Notes under the pieces: generated by a model
Told to the model about the DNA's origin: nothing
Database searches by the model: none
The model's input: only the letters and a program-made list of their open reading frames with translations
In this document: positions 45,312-55,184 of the stretch, in pieces
Layout: every line of letters begins with the position of its first letter
How positions within the stretch are numbered: the first letter of the stretch is position 1
Source: Immundisolibacterales bacterium
GTDB taxonomy: Bacteria; Pseudomonadota; Gammaproteobacteria; HK1
Reading direction: 5' to 3'
NCBI GenBank assembly: GCA_026712715.1
Contig: JAPOPW010000024.1
Span: 186,001 to 250,000 of the forward strand
Length of the DNA: 64,000 bases
Made by a program: the position numbers and the translations under genes

Positions 45312-46817
45312 TCACAGCAGCAGGCGCCGCACGTCGGCGAGCAGCAGGCAGAACCGGCGGCAGAACCGGGCCGCCTCCGCGCCGTCGATCACCCGGTGGT
45401 CATAGGATAGCGATACCGGCAGCATGGTCCGGGGCTCGAATTCCCGTCCGTTCCACACCGGGGCGACGCGGGTGCGGGCAAGCCCGAGGATCGCGACCTC
45501 GGGCGGGTTGACGATCGGGGTGAAGCCGGTTCCGCCGATGCCGCCGAGGCTCGAGATGGTCATGCACGACCCTTGCACGTCGTCGGGCCGGAGCTTGCGT
45601 TCCCGCGCCCGTGCGCTCACCTCGGCGAGCTCGAGCGAAAGGTCGGTCACCCGCTTGCGATCCGCGTCGCGCACCACCGGGACCACGAGCCCCTCGGGGG
45701 TATCGACCGCGATGCCCAGGTGGAAGTAGCGCTTGAGAATGAGCTTCTCGCCATCCGGCGCGAGCGACGCGTTGAAGGTCGGAAACTCCTTGAGCGTCGC
45801 GACGAGGGCCTTCATCGCGAAGGCGAGCAGGGTGATGCGCGCTCCGCGCGCCTCCGGGGCGTCGCGCAGCGATCGACGAAAAGCCTCGAGGTCGGTCACG
45901 TCCGTCTCGTCGAAGTGGGTGACGAGGGGAACGGTGAGCCATGCCCGGCCGAGATTCGCGGCCGTGCGACGCTTGATCCGCGACAGCGGCATTTCCTCGG
46001 TCTCGCCGAACCGCGAGAAGTCGATGGCCGGCAGGGGAGGAAGAGCGGGTGCGGGCGCCGGCCCCGCGGCCGGCCCTGCGGCCGGCGCGGCGCCAGCAAG
46101 GCGATCCTTGACATGGAGGCGCACGTCCTCTTCGAGTATGCGGCCCTTGCGTCCGGTGCCGGTGACCCGGGAGAGATCCGCCCCGAGCTCGCGCGCGAAG
46201 CGGCGTACCGAAGGCGTCGCGTGAAACGCGGCCGAGCGTCGCCCGGGGAAGTCGGGCAGGCCCGCGGTGGGGGCCGGGCGCCGCATCGCGCCGGCGGACT
46301 CCGGGCCGCCGGTCGTCGACCCGATTCCGGGGGCGCCGGGTTCGATGGGAAGGGAAGTCGCACCCTCGGCCGTGCCCGACGCGGTCTCGCCGGGAGCCGC
46401 GTCCGGGCCGGCGGTTGATGCTGCGTACGGTGCGGACGCCTCCGGGGAGCCGGGGCTGCCCGCACCGGTGGCGGGAGCCGTATCGACCGCAGCGGCGTCC
46501 ATTTCCGCCGCATCCGGCCCGGCGGGCGCCCGATCCGCGTCGTCGGTCGGTGCATCCCCCCCTTCGACCGACCCTTCCTGCGAATCGAGCACGAGCAGTA
46601 CGTCGCCCTGCGAGACCTCGTCGCCGAGATCGACCCGGAACTCGGCGACCACTCCCGCCGCCGGTGCGGGGATGTCCATCGTCGCCTTGTCGCTCTCCAG
46701 GGTGAGGAGCGGATCGTCGAGCTCCACCCGGTCGCCGGCCGCAACGAGCAGCTCGATTACCGGGATGCCGGAGAAGTCCCCGATGTCGGGAACCGTGACC
46801 TCGATCCGTCTCGTCAT
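45312..46817 (-). CDS. aceF: Dihydrolipoyllysine acetyltransferase (E2 of pyruvate dehydrogenase)
   Basis: A 501-residue E2. One lipoyl domain (LLTLESDKATMDIPAPAAGVV) is followed by a very long Ala/Pro/Gly linker, a peripheral subunit-binding domain (ATPSVRRFARELGADLSRVTGTGRKGRILEEDV) and the catalytic core with SYDHRVIDGAEAARF (DHRxxDG, catalytic His). E. coli AceF has three lipoyl domains; here there is only one, which is the simpler arrangement. The ATG at 46817 is 31 bases after aceE, and lpd follows after 73 bases. Works with AceE and Lpd to make acetyl-CoA from pyruvate. Confidence 0.96.
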   Translation of the reverse strand: MTRRIEVTVPDIGDFSGIPVIELLVAAGDRVELDDPLLTLESDKATMDIPAPAAGVVAEFRVDLGDEVSQGDVLLVLDSQEGSVEGGDAPTDDADRAPAGPDAAEMDAAAVDTAPATGAGSPGSPEASAPYAASTAGPDAAPGETASGTAEGATSLPIEPGAPGIGSTTGGPESAGAMRRPAPTAGLPDFPGRRSAAFHATPSVRRFARELGADLSRVTGTGRKGRILEEDVRLHVKDRLAGAAPAAGPAAGPAPAPALPPLPAIDFSRFGETEEMPLSRIKRRTAANLGRAWLTVPLVTHFDETDVTDLEAFRRSLRDAPEARGARITLLAFAMKALVATLKEFPTFNASLAPDGEKLILKRYFHLGIAVDTPEGLVVPVVRDADRKRVTDLSLELAEVSARARERKLRPDDVQGSCMTISSLGGIGGTGFTPIVNPPEVAILGLARTRVAPVWNGREFEPRTMLPVSLSYDHRVIDGAEAARFCRRFCLLLADVRRLLL

Positions 46818-46848
46818 CGCCCTTTCGTCTCCCTTCGTCCGGCTCGCG

Positions 46849-49536
46849 CTACCGGCTTGCCGGGGGCGGGCGATCGGGGTCGATGCCGTAGCGTTGGATG
46901 GCGTCGAGGACCGTGTCGGCGGGCAGGCGCCCGTCGTCGGCGAGCGCCTTGAGCGCGGCGACCGCGATGAAGTGCCGGTCCACCTCGAAGTAGCGCCGGA
47001 GCGCCGCACGCACGTCGCTTCGGCCGAACCCGTCCGTCCCGAGCGCGACGTAGCGTGCAGGGACGAACTCCCGGATCTGATCCGCGTAGAGCTTGACGTA
47101 GTCCGTCGCGGCCACTACCGGAGAATCGTCCCGCCCGAGACATCGTTCGACGTGGCTCTTCCGCGGGGTCTCGCCCGGATGGAGAAGGTTCCAGCGGACC
47201 GCGTCGAGACCGTCGCGCCGGAGCTCGGTGAAGCTCGTCGCGCCGAACACCTCGCTCTCGACGCCGTAGTCTTCGTCCAGCAGGTCCGCCGCCGCGATCA
47301 CCTCTCGAAGGATCGCTCCGGACCCGAGCAGGCGCACCCTCCCCGCGCGCTCGCGGCGCCCGTCGGGGGACCGGTCGGGCAGACGGTAGAGTCCCTTCAG
47401 AATTCCCTCCGCGCACCCTTCCGGCAGCGCGGGATGGGCGTAGTTCTCGTTCATCACCGTGATGTAGAAAAAGACGTTCTCCTTCGCCTCAACCATGCGC
47501 TTCAGGCCCGCGTGCAGGATCACCGCGAGCTCGTAGCCGAACGTGGGGTCGTAGGACACGCAGTTCGGGATGTTCGAGGCGAGGATGTGGCTGTGGCCGT
47601 CGCAGTGCTGAAGGCCTTCCCCGCCGAGGGTCGTCCGGCCCGCCGTCGCGCCGAGGAGGAAGCCGCGCGCCTGGAGGTCTCCCGCCGCCCAGGCGAGGTC
47701 CCCGACCCGCTGGAAACCGAACATCGAGTAGAAGATGTAGAACGGGATCGTCGTCAGGCCGTGGTTGGCATACGAGGTGGCGGCGGCGACCCAGGAGGAG
47801 AACGCGCCCGCCTCGGTGATCCCTTCCTCGAGGATCTGCCCCTTGACGTCCTCGCGGTAGTACATGAGCTGGTCGGCGTCCTGGGGCTCGTAGAGCTGGC
47901 CCTTGGACGAGTAGATGCCGAGCTGCCGGAACAGCCCCTCCATCCCGAACGTGCGGGCCTCGTCGGGGACGATGGGCACCACCCGCGGACCGATCGTCCT
48001 GTCGCGCAGGAGGGCGGTAAGGAGCCGCACGAAGGCCATCGTGGTCGAAACCTCGCGGCCCCCGGAACCCCCGGTCTGGCTCTCGAAGATGTCGATGTCC
48101 GGCACCCGGAGCGGCGCGGCGCGGTCCGCGCGCGCGGGGAGATGGCCGCCGAGCGCCCGGCGGCGTTCCTGAAGGTAGCGGATCTCCGGGCTGTCGGGCG
48201 GGGGACGATAGAACGGCGCATCCGCAATCTGGTCGTCGGTGAGCGGAATCTGGAACCGGTCGCGGAACGCCCGGAGGGCTTCTTCCCCCATCTTCTTCTG
48301 CTGGTGGGTGACGTTCTGTCCTTCGCCGGCGTCGCCCATCCCGTAGCCCTTGACCGTCTTCGCGAGGATGACGGTGGGCTGGCCACGGTGGGCGACCGCC
48401 TGGGCGTAGGCGGCGTAGACCTTGTGCGGGTCGTGCCCGCCCCGGTTGAGGCGCCACACGTCGTCGTCGCTCATGTTGGCGACCATCTGCTTGAGCTCGG
48501 GGTACTTTCCGAAGAAGTGCTCGCGCGTGTACCCCCCGCCCTTCGCCTTGAAGTTCTGGTACTCGCCGTCGACCGCCTCCTCCATCCGCCGGCGGAGCAG
48601 TCCCTTGGTGTCGCGCATGAGGAGCGCGTCCCAATACGAGCCCCAGATCACCTTGATGACGTTCCAGCCCGCTCCGCGAAACGCCGCCTCGAGCTCCTGG
48701 ATGATCTTGCCGTTGCCGCGAACCGGGCCGTCGAGGCGCTGCAGGTTGCAGTTGACGACGAAGACGAGGTTGTCGAGCTGCTCGCGGGCGGCGAGGGTGA
48801 TCGCGCCGAGCGACTCGGGCTCGTCCATCTCTCCGTCCCCGACGAAGCACCAGACCTTGCGTCCCTCGGTCCCGAGGAGACCGCGGTTGTCGAGGTAGCG
48901 CATGAACCGGGCGTGGTAGATCGCCTGGATGGGACCGAGTCCCATGGAGACGGTGGGGAACTGCCAGAACGAGGGCATGAGCCACGGGTGCGGATAGGAC
49001 GAGAGCCCGTTGCCGTCCGCCTCCTGGCGGAAGCGGTGGAGGTCCTCCTCCTGGAGACGGCCCTCGAGGAACGCCCGCGCGTAGATCCCCGGGGCGGAGT
49101 GCCCCTGGATGTAGACGAGGTCGCCGCCGTGCTCCTCGGTCGGCGCGTGCCAGAAGTGGTTGAACCCGACCTCGTACAGGGTCGCGGCGGACGCGAAGCT
49201 CGCGATGTGACCGCCGAGCTCGGAGCTCTCGCGGTTCGCCTGCACGACCATCGCCATCGCGTTCCAGCGCACGAGCGAGCGGATGCGCCACTCGAGCGCG
49301 GGATCGCCCGGGGTGTGGCGCTCCCGCGACTCCGGTATCGTGTTGATGTAGGCGGTATTGGCGGAGTAGGGGAGGTTGGCGCCGGCGCGGCGCGCCTCCG
49401 CGATGAGGTTCTCGATGATGAAGTGGGCGCGCGGTACCCCGTCGCGTTCCAGCACCGCCTCGAGCGACTCCAGCCACTCCTCGGTCTCCGCCGGATCGAC
49501 GTCGTGACCGGTTTGCGGCTGAATGCGTGCGACCAT
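46849..49536 (-). CDS. aceE: Pyruvate dehydrogenase E1, homodimeric type
   Basis: An 895-residue E1 of the homodimeric type found in gammaproteobacteria. The start ATG at 49536 gives MVARIQPQTGHDVDPAETEEWLESLEAVLERDG. The thiamine diphosphate motif is VWCFVGDGEMDEPESLGAITLAAREQLDNLVFVVNCNLQRLDGPVRGN. Other landmarks are SYPHPWLMPSFWQFPTVSMGLGPI and GEGLQHCDGHSHILASNIPNCVSYDPTFGYEL. First gene of aceE-aceF-lpd. The frame is open upstream to 49653, but only this start fits the family. Overlapping antisense open frames here are shadows. Confidence 0.97.
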   Translation of the reverse strand: MVARIQPQTGHDVDPAETEEWLESLEAVLERDGVPRAHFIIENLIAEARRAGANLPYSANTAYINTIPESRERHTPGDPALEWRIRSLVRWNAMAMVVQANRESSELGGHIASFASAATLYEVGFNHFWHAPTEEHGGDLVYIQGHSAPGIYARAFLEGRLQEEDLHRFRQEADGNGLSSYPHPWLMPSFWQFPTVSMGLGPIQAIYHARFMRYLDNRGLLGTEGRKVWCFVGDGEMDEPESLGAITLAAREQLDNLVFVVNCNLQRLDGPVRGNGKIIQELEAAFRGAGWNVIKVIWGSYWDALLMRDTKGLLRRRMEEAVDGEYQNFKAKGGGYTREHFFGKYPELKQMVANMSDDDVWRLNRGGHDPHKVYAAYAQAVAHRGQPTVILAKTVKGYGMGDAGEGQNVTHQQKKMGEEALRAFRDRFQIPLTDDQIADAPFYRPPPDSPEIRYLQERRRALGGHLPARADRAAPLRVPDIDIFESQTGGSGGREVSTTMAFVRLLTALLRDRTIGPRVVPIVPDEARTFGMEGLFRQLGIYSSKGQLYEPQDADQLMYYREDVKGQILEEGITEAGAFSSWVAAATSYANHGLTTIPFYIFYSMFGFQRVGDLAWAAGDLQARGFLLGATAGRTTLGGEGLQHCDGHSHILASNIPNCVSYDPTFGYELAVILHAGLKRMVEAKENVFFYITVMNENYAHPALPEGCAEGILKGLYRLPDRSPDGRRERAGRVRLLGSGAILREVIAAADLLDEDYGVESEVFGATSFTELRRDGLDAVRWNLLHPGETPRKSHVERCLGRDDSPVVAATDYVKLYADQIREFVPARYVALGTDGFGRSDVRAALRRYFEVDRHFIAVAALKALADDGRLPADTVLDAIQRYGIDPDRPPPASR

Positions 49537-49663
49537 TGGCGCTCCCGTGTGCGGCCGCCGTTCGGCCAGCCTGGGTTCCGGCCGGGACTCTATCAACATC
49601 GGCGGGGTATGGTAAGCGCCGCGCGGGCCGACACCAGGGTCCGCATGCGCCACGGAGGCACGA

Positions 49664-50293
49664 ATGCAGGCACGAGGACACCCGATCGCCCGACGGTTCC
49701 GGGGATTCCTGCCGGTGGTGGTGGACGTCGAGACCGGGGGGTTCCGCCCCGAGACCGACGCCCTGCTGGAGATTGCGGTGGTGCTCCTCTACCGTGACGA
49801 GTCGGGCACCTGGTCGCGGCGCGAGACCCGTTCGTGCCACGTGCAGCCGTTCCCCGGGGCGAACATCGAGGCGAAGGCGCTCGAGTTCAACCGGATCATC
49901 CCCGACCATCCCCTGCGTGCCGCGAAGCCCGAGCGCGAGGCGCTGAAGCACGTGTGCGACCCGATCCGGGCGCAGCTCAAGGAGACCGGCTGCACCCGGG
50001 CGGTGCTGGTCGGACACAACCCGGCCTTCGACCTTTCCTTCGTGCGCGCGGCGGCCGAGCGCGCGAAGTACCGGCGCAACCCCTTCCACGCGTTCACGGT
50101 GTTCGATACCGCGACCCTCGGCGGTCTCGCCTACGGGCAGACGGTGCTCGCGAAGATGGCGGCGGCGGCGGGGCTCGAGTGGGATGCGCGCGAGGCGCAC
50201 TCCGCCATCTACGACGCGGAGATGACGGCGGAGATCTTCTGCCGGATCGTCAACCGCTGGGACGCGCTCGCAGGCTCGCCCCCGGCGGCCTGA
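49664..50293 (+). CDS. rnt: Ribonuclease T
   Basis: A 209-residue 3'-5' exonuclease that trims the 3' ends of tRNAs and other stable RNAs. The DEDD-family residues are in place: VVVDVETGGF (Exo I), GHNPAFDLSFV (Exo II) and HSAIYDAEMTAEIF (Exo III, with the catalytic His). The N-terminal MQARGHPIARRFRGFLPVVVDVETGGFRPETDALLEIA is typical of RNase T. The gene is found mainly in gammaproteobacteria, which supports the placement of this genome. It is divergent from aceE. Confidence 0.95.
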   Translation: MQARGHPIARRFRGFLPVVVDVETGGFRPETDALLEIAVVLLYRDESGTWSRRETRSCHVQPFPGANIEAKALEFNRIIPDHPLRAAKPEREALKHVCDPIRAQLKETGCTRAVLVGHNPAFDLSFVRAAAERAKYRRNPFHAFTVFDTATLGGLAYGQTVLAKMAAAAGLEWDAREAHSAIYDAEMTAEIFCRIVNRWDALAGSPPAA

Positions 50294-50329
50294 TCGGGGC
50301 CGCGCCCCGCGAAGCGGGATTGCAGGTCC

Positions 50330-51295
50330 TCAGTGGAGGGCAGGGCGCTTGAGCCGCTGGTCCCGGTTCACCGATTCGATCACGATCTCGCGCGTCGAAT
50401 CGCTGCGGTAGACGGTGAGCGGCACCGACACCCCGGCGTCCCCGAGCCGCCAGATCCGTCGGAACATCGTCGCAAGCCCGGAGACGCTCTCGCCATTCAC
50501 CTCGATCACCACGTCACCGGTCTCGACCCCCGCCTTGTCTGCCGGACCGCCGTTCGTCACCCCCGCCACCACGAGATGTCCCTCGTACTCCGTGGTCATC
50601 ATGCCGAGCCACGGCCGGCCGGGCTTGTTCCGGCGCCCGTACGTCAGGAGCTCCTCCAGGATGGGCTTCAGCAGATCGATGGGCACGACCATGTTCGCGT
50701 TGAACGCCTCCTCGTCGCCGCGCATGTGCTGAACGAGGAGCGAGCCGATTCCGCGGAGCGTGCCGTCGCGTCCGATAATCGCCGCGCCGCCCCAGTTGGG
50801 ATGAGCGGGCGCGGTGAAGATCGCCTCCTCGAGGAGGTACTCCCAGTATCCCGCGAACTCGCGCTTGAGGACCACTTCGGCGGCGACCGCCTGCGACACT
50901 CCCCCGTGTCCGGCGAACACCACGTAGTCGCCCCGGGCCAGCGAATCCGACGAGCCGAGAGGGAGCCCCGGGACCGAGAGGCGCTGGAGGGCCTGCACGA
51001 GGCCGAACCCCGTCTCCTGATCGTATGCGACGACATAGGCCGGGACGGTGTTGCTCGCATTGTCCACGAGCCAGACCGACTCGGCCTCGGTGATGAGATA
51101 GCCAATCGTCAGCACCAGCCCGGAATCGTTGATCGCGACTCCGTGCCCGGCGCGCTCGGTGCCGAGGATGGACGCGGTCATGGCGTCCTCGGGGATGTGC
51201 GACCGCAACGCGAGAACCGAGCCCAGCGCCGACTCGAGGTCGAACGCCACGTCGTCCTGGGTCGGGGGACGGGGAGTATCCGGTTTCAGCTCCAT
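50330..51295 (-). CDS. Trypsin/PDZ protein (S1C/HtrA fold) with no catalytic triad
   Basis: A 321-residue protein with an HtrA-like layout: trypsin-like beta barrels (about residues 35-215) and a C-terminal PDZ domain (LGMMTTEYEGHLVVAGVTNGGPADKAGVETGDVVIEVNGESVSG, about 230-300). The triad is lost: His is Tyr66 in VLTIGYLI, Asp is Gly96 in QETGFGLV, and Ser is Trp168 in HPNWGGAAI, where HtrA has GNSGG. No signal peptide or membrane segment is seen, so it is probably cytoplasmic. It should bind peptides or act as a scaffold rather than cut. The start is ATG 51295. The next gene upstream on the same strand is a hydroxyisobutyrate-dehydrogenase-like enzyme. Confidence 0.8.
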   Translation of the reverse strand: MELKPDTPRPPTQDDVAFDLESALGSVLALRSHIPEDAMTASILGTERAGHGVAINDSGLVLTIGYLITEAESVWLVDNASNTVPAYVVAYDQETGFGLVQALQRLSVPGLPLGSSDSLARGDYVVFAGHGGVSQAVAAEVVLKREFAGYWEYLLEEAIFTAPAHPNWGGAAIIGRDGTLRGIGSLLVQHMRGDEEAFNANMVVPIDLLKPILEELLTYGRRNKPGRPWLGMMTTEYEGHLVVAGVTNGGPADKAGVETGDVVIEVNGESVSGLATMFRRIWRLGDAGVSVPLTVYRSDSTREIVIESVNRDQRLKRPALH

Positions 51296-51369
51296 CGGGC
51301 CATCCTGTGCCGGGCGGGCGATTATAGCCCCGGGCCGCCCATCGCCGTCCCTCCCCCGCGCACGTTGCG

Positions 51370-52236
51370 CTACTCCTCCTCGCTCCCCCGGACAAAGGGG
51401 AAGACGCGGGTGAAATCCTCGTCGCCGTGTTCGGTGGCGTACTCGTCCCAGAGGGCGGACACCGCCTCCGCGACTCCTGCGCGCACCCCGGCATCGGCGG
51501 CGGCCTCGACGTAGAGCGAAACGTCCTTGCGCAGGAGCCGGGTCGCGAATCCCGCGTCGTACGACTCCGTAAGCACGCGGTTCGGAAACTTGTCGGCGGT
51601 GGCGGTGTTCATTCCGGAGGATGCGTTCAGGACGTCCAGCATGGTGCTCATTTCGAGACCCTGCCGGAGACCGAACGCGATCGCCTCGCTGGTGGCCGCC
51701 ATCGCGGTCGCCGAGAGGAAATTGTTGAGGACCTTCATGGCCTGCCCCTGTCCGGGGCGGCGTCCGACGTAGACGAGGTGCCGGCACAGGGCTCCGAGGA
51801 GAGGGGCCAGCCGGTTGTGCGCGGACGAGGAGCCCGCGAACATGACCGCGAGGGTGGCCGCACGGGCACCCGATACGCCCCCGGACACCGGCGCGTCCAC
51901 GTACTCGAAGCCGTCGTCGACGAGCGTTCGGCCGATGCTCCTTGCGGCCGCTATGCCGATGGTGGACGTATCGACGATGGTGTGGGTGACCGCGTTGGGA
52001 CTTTCGCGGATCTCGTCGACGACCTTGCGCACCGCGGCGCCGTCCGGAAGGCTGAGTATCACCGGATCGGCGACGGCCGCGACGTGCACCACGGAATTGG
52101 CCGGACTGGTCCCTGCGGGAGCACGTTCCGCGGTCCCGGCCGCGTCATGGACGCACAGACGGTGCCCCGCCGCGGAAAGGTTCTCCGCCATGGGCTGGCC
52201 CATGTTTCCGAGTCCGATGAATCCGACGGTGGTCAT
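51370..52236 (-). CDS. 3-hydroxyisobutyrate dehydrogenase-family oxidoreductase
   Basis: A 288-residue NAD(P)-dependent beta-hydroxyacid dehydrogenase. The N-terminal nucleotide-binding fold starts TVGFIGLGNMGQPMAENL. The substrate-binding VDAPVSGGVSGARAATLAVM matches the family DAPVSGG motif, and the catalytic lysine lies in GQAMKVLNNFLSA. Relatives are 3-hydroxyisobutyrate, tartronate semialdehyde and glyoxylate reductases, and the substrate here is unknown. Start ATG 52236. Between it and polB there are 254 bases of GC-rich sequence with no gene. Confidence 0.92.
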   Translation of the reverse strand: MTTVGFIGLGNMGQPMAENLSAAGHRLCVHDAAGTAERAPAGTSPANSVVHVAAVADPVILSLPDGAAVRKVVDEIRESPNAVTHTIVDTSTIGIAAARSIGRTLVDDGFEYVDAPVSGGVSGARAATLAVMFAGSSSAHNRLAPLLGALCRHLVYVGRRPGQGQAMKVLNNFLSATAMAATSEAIAFGLRQGLEMSTMLDVLNASSGMNTATADKFPNRVLTESYDAGFATRLLRKDVSLYVEAAADAGVRAGVAEAVSALWDEYATEHGDEDFTRVFPFVRGSEEE

Positions 52237-52490
52237 GACGGTGCAAGACTCTCCCAACTCGGGGAGCTTGTCCAGACCCCCGGCGCCACGAACCGGGCCG
52301 TTTCGGCCGCGATGCCGGGCGCCGCGCCCCGGCTCCGGGAGCGGACCGGGCGCCTTCGCCCGCCGCGCTCGGGCGGAGACGGCAGCCCGGTTTGCGGGCC
52401 GGAGCGCGGTTCGCGGCCTCGGCCGGCGCGGGCCGAAGCGCACCGCCGCCGGCGCGCCGGCGCCGCCTCGCCGGCGCCGCCTCGCGCCGC

Positions 52491-54947
52491 TCAGAAGAGC
52501 TGCTCGGTGGTCAGCGTCTCGAAGCTCGTGCCGAGAAAATGCAGTATCCCATCGGCGGCCGGCGCGAGCTGACGGTCCCGATAGTGTTCGTAGTCCGGCT
52601 TCGCGTCGAGCGCGTCGAGCGGCAGTGGACCGTTGGCGGTGACGACGTAGCTTACCCATGAGCCCGGAGTCGTCTGCCGGCGGGCGGCCTGGACATGGGG
52701 CGGGATGTTGCGGGTGTAGGCGTCGATCGGGCGGCGCAGGCGCTTGCGGTAGGCGAGCTCCCCGTCGAGCTCGCCAGCGAGAAGCGCGTCGTGCGTCGCC
52801 CGCACGTAGTCTTCGTACGGTTCGTCGACGAACACCTTCCGGTACAGCTCGCGCTGGAACCGGCGGGCGAGCGGGGTCCAGTCGGTGCGCACCGTCTCGA
52901 GGCCCTTGAATACGAGCTCGGGGGCGCCGTCACGGTCGCGGACCAGGCCCGCGTATCGCTTCTTGGTCCCCCTGGAAGCTCCGCGCAGGGTGGGCATGAG
53001 GAACCGCTCGAACAGGGTCTCGAACTCGACCTCCAGGCACGACTCGAGGCGGTGCTCGCGGGCGAGGGTCGCGCCCCACCAGCCGTTCAGCCGCTCGGCG
53101 ATCTCCGAGGCGGCCTCCCGCTCACCCCCGCGTGTTCCAAGCAGCACGAAGAGCGAGTCGGTGTCGCCGTAGATCACCTCGAAGCCCGCGTCCTCGATGA
53201 ACGCCCGGCTCCTGCGAATGATCTCGTGCCCGCGCATCGTGATGCTGCTCGCAAGCCGCGGATCGAAGAACCGGCAGCCGCGGGCGCCGAGCACGCCGTA
53301 GAACGAGTTCATGAGGATCTTGACCGCATGCTGGAACGGCTGGTCGCCGGTGCGCTTCGCCTCCTCGCGGCGCTCCCAGAAGGTGGAGATGAGCTCGGGG
53401 AGAATTCCGCCCTCGCGCGCGTAGGTCGCCCCCGCGAACCCCGGCACGGGGTCCTCCCCGGGCTCGGCGAGGCCGAGGGGGTCGATGCGGAAGGTCCGGA
53501 CGATGCTCGGATACAGGCTCTTGAAGTCGAGCAGGGCGACGTTGCGGTACAGCCCCGGGCGCGACTCGAGGACGTGGCCGCCCGGGCTCTCGCCGGCCGT
53601 CGAAGGGCTGGCTCCGATGTCCGGGGCGACCCGCCCGCGCCGGTGCAGGCGCGGCAGGTAGAGATGGTCGAAGGCGGCGACCGCCCCGCCGGTCCGGCCG
53701 AGGGCGAGGCCCGTGATGCGGCTGCGCTCCACCATGAAGTCGACCAGGCGCGTACGGTCGAAGATCTCCCGCACGAGGCGGCAGTCCTCGAGGTTGTAGG
53801 CCGCCAGGGAGAGGCGGTCGTTCTCGTAGAGCTCCCGGATCGCTTCGACCCGGTTCCGTTCGGGCGCAATGAGCTTGCCCCGGCCGAGGAGCTCGCGGGC
53901 CACCGCTCCGAGGCTCTCGTCCTCGAATCCCCAGAAGGCGGCCCGGTGCCCCTCGATGCCGTCGAGCACCACCCTTCCGGGGACCCGCGCGGTGGCCAGC
54001 GCGCCGTCGAGGACGCGGGCCCGCCCGGCGTCGCGGCCGAGCGCGAACTTCATGCGGTGGAGGCGGCAGCGTGCCTCCAGGAAGCGCAGATCGAACCCCG
54101 TCACGTTCCAGCCGATGACGATGTCCGGGTCGTTCCGCGCCATCCACTCGAGGAAGGCGCGAAGGACGGCAGGCTCGTCCGCGAGCCGGTGGACCGGGCA
54201 AGGTTCGCCGCCGGTCGGGAGCCGGACGGAGCCGGGCGGCGCGCGCACGGCATCCGGATCCACCACGAACACCGCTTCTGCCCGCCGCTGCAGTGCACGG
54301 CCCGCCGTTCCCGTGACCGCCGTCGCAGCCGGCGCAGGGTCCCCTGGACCGGCACCGGCCCCCGATTGCGGCGTCGCCGGAGCTCCGGGCGTCACCTGCG
54401 CGGCCTCGCCCGGGGCGGCCCGCGCCGCGTCTGCGCTCACCGCGATCGACCAGAGCCGCTGTTCGCGGTCCTCGCCGTCGAGGCCCGAGGTCTCGATATC
54501 GAGGGAGACGATCCGAAGGTCCGGCCGCATCTCGCCCGGTCGTACCTTCGGGTCCAGGTACTCCAAGAATCCCGGCCGGCGCTGCGCGCGACCATGGAAC
54601 GTCACCGGTCCGGTCACGAAGCGTTCCATCAGGAAGCGATCGGCCGGTCTGACGTCGGACTCGAGAACCTCGATGCCGGGACGGTCACGATATCCGTCGA
54701 GCTCGCGCCGGGACCGAAAGTACAGGGCATCGACGGGGCGGCCGTCCAGCGCGGTGAGCGCGACCTGCCGCCGCCGGACCGAAGGGGGCGAGACCTGCGG
54801 GCGCGGGACGAAGCATATCGCCTCCTGCTCGCGGAGCACCGCCCGGACGGGACCCGCCGCGCCGCACGCCCACAGCACGATCTCGAGCCCGCGGGGGGTG
54901 TCCCGCCAGTCGCGGGTGAGCAGGAACGCTTCCACCGTCGATTCCAT
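52491..54947 (-). CDS. polB: DNA polymerase II, family B
   Basis: An 818-residue family-B polymerase. Exonuclease motifs are VSLDIETSGLDG (Exo I), IGWNVTGFDLRFL (Exo II) and YNLEDCRLVREIFDRT (Exo III). Polymerase motifs are LLDFKSLYPSIVRTFRIDPLG (A), KILMNSFYGVLGARGCRFFDPRLASSITMRGHEII (B) and VIYGDTDSLFVLLGTRGG (C). The ATG at 54947 (MESTVEAFLLTRDWRDTPRGLEIVLWA) is the expected start, although the frame is open to 55118. It is a damage-inducible, proofreading polymerase in E. coli. A 70-residue Ala/Pro/Gly insertion follows Exo I. Confidence 0.95.
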   Translation of the reverse strand: MESTVEAFLLTRDWRDTPRGLEIVLWACGAAGPVRAVLREQEAICFVPRPQVSPPSVRRRQVALTALDGRPVDALYFRSRRELDGYRDRPGIEVLESDVRPADRFLMERFVTGPVTFHGRAQRRPGFLEYLDPKVRPGEMRPDLRIVSLDIETSGLDGEDREQRLWSIAVSADAARAAPGEAAQVTPGAPATPQSGAGAGPGDPAPAATAVTGTAGRALQRRAEAVFVVDPDAVRAPPGSVRLPTGGEPCPVHRLADEPAVLRAFLEWMARNDPDIVIGWNVTGFDLRFLEARCRLHRMKFALGRDAGRARVLDGALATARVPGRVVLDGIEGHRAAFWGFEDESLGAVARELLGRGKLIAPERNRVEAIRELYENDRLSLAAYNLEDCRLVREIFDRTRLVDFMVERSRITGLALGRTGGAVAAFDHLYLPRLHRRGRVAPDIGASPSTAGESPGGHVLESRPGLYRNVALLDFKSLYPSIVRTFRIDPLGLAEPGEDPVPGFAGATYAREGGILPELISTFWERREEAKRTGDQPFQHAVKILMNSFYGVLGARGCRFFDPRLASSITMRGHEIIRRSRAFIEDAGFEVIYGDTDSLFVLLGTRGGEREAASEIAERLNGWWGATLAREHRLESCLEVEFETLFERFLMPTLRGASRGTKKRYAGLVRDRDGAPELVFKGLETVRTDWTPLARRFQRELYRKVFVDEPYEDYVRATHDALLAGELDGELAYRKRLRRPIDAYTRNIPPHVQAARRQTTPGSWVSYVVTANGPLPLDALDAKPDYEHYRDRQLAPAADGILHFLGTSFETLTTEQLF

Positions 54948-55184
54948 CGCACCAATCGCTCCCTCCGGCTTCACGGGCACGGTTCGGCCGGGCTCGTCTG
55001 CGTGCGGGGGCGACTCCCGCAGGCGGCGCCCGAGAGCCGCGAGAGTACGTTGCGGCGGGTCTGCCGGACGCCCCGGCCCTCCCGTGGCGTTCGTGCGGGC
55101 TCGCCCGCGCGGTTCCATTGCGCATCCCGGCGAAAACTATAATCGCGGATCTGGCACTCGATGGGCGGGAAGGAGACGCGGACG

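Noticed and set aside
46267-49797. A 1,176-codon forward frame antisense to aceE and aceF
   Set aside because: It overlaps two textbook genes of the PDH operon and shows no family motif.
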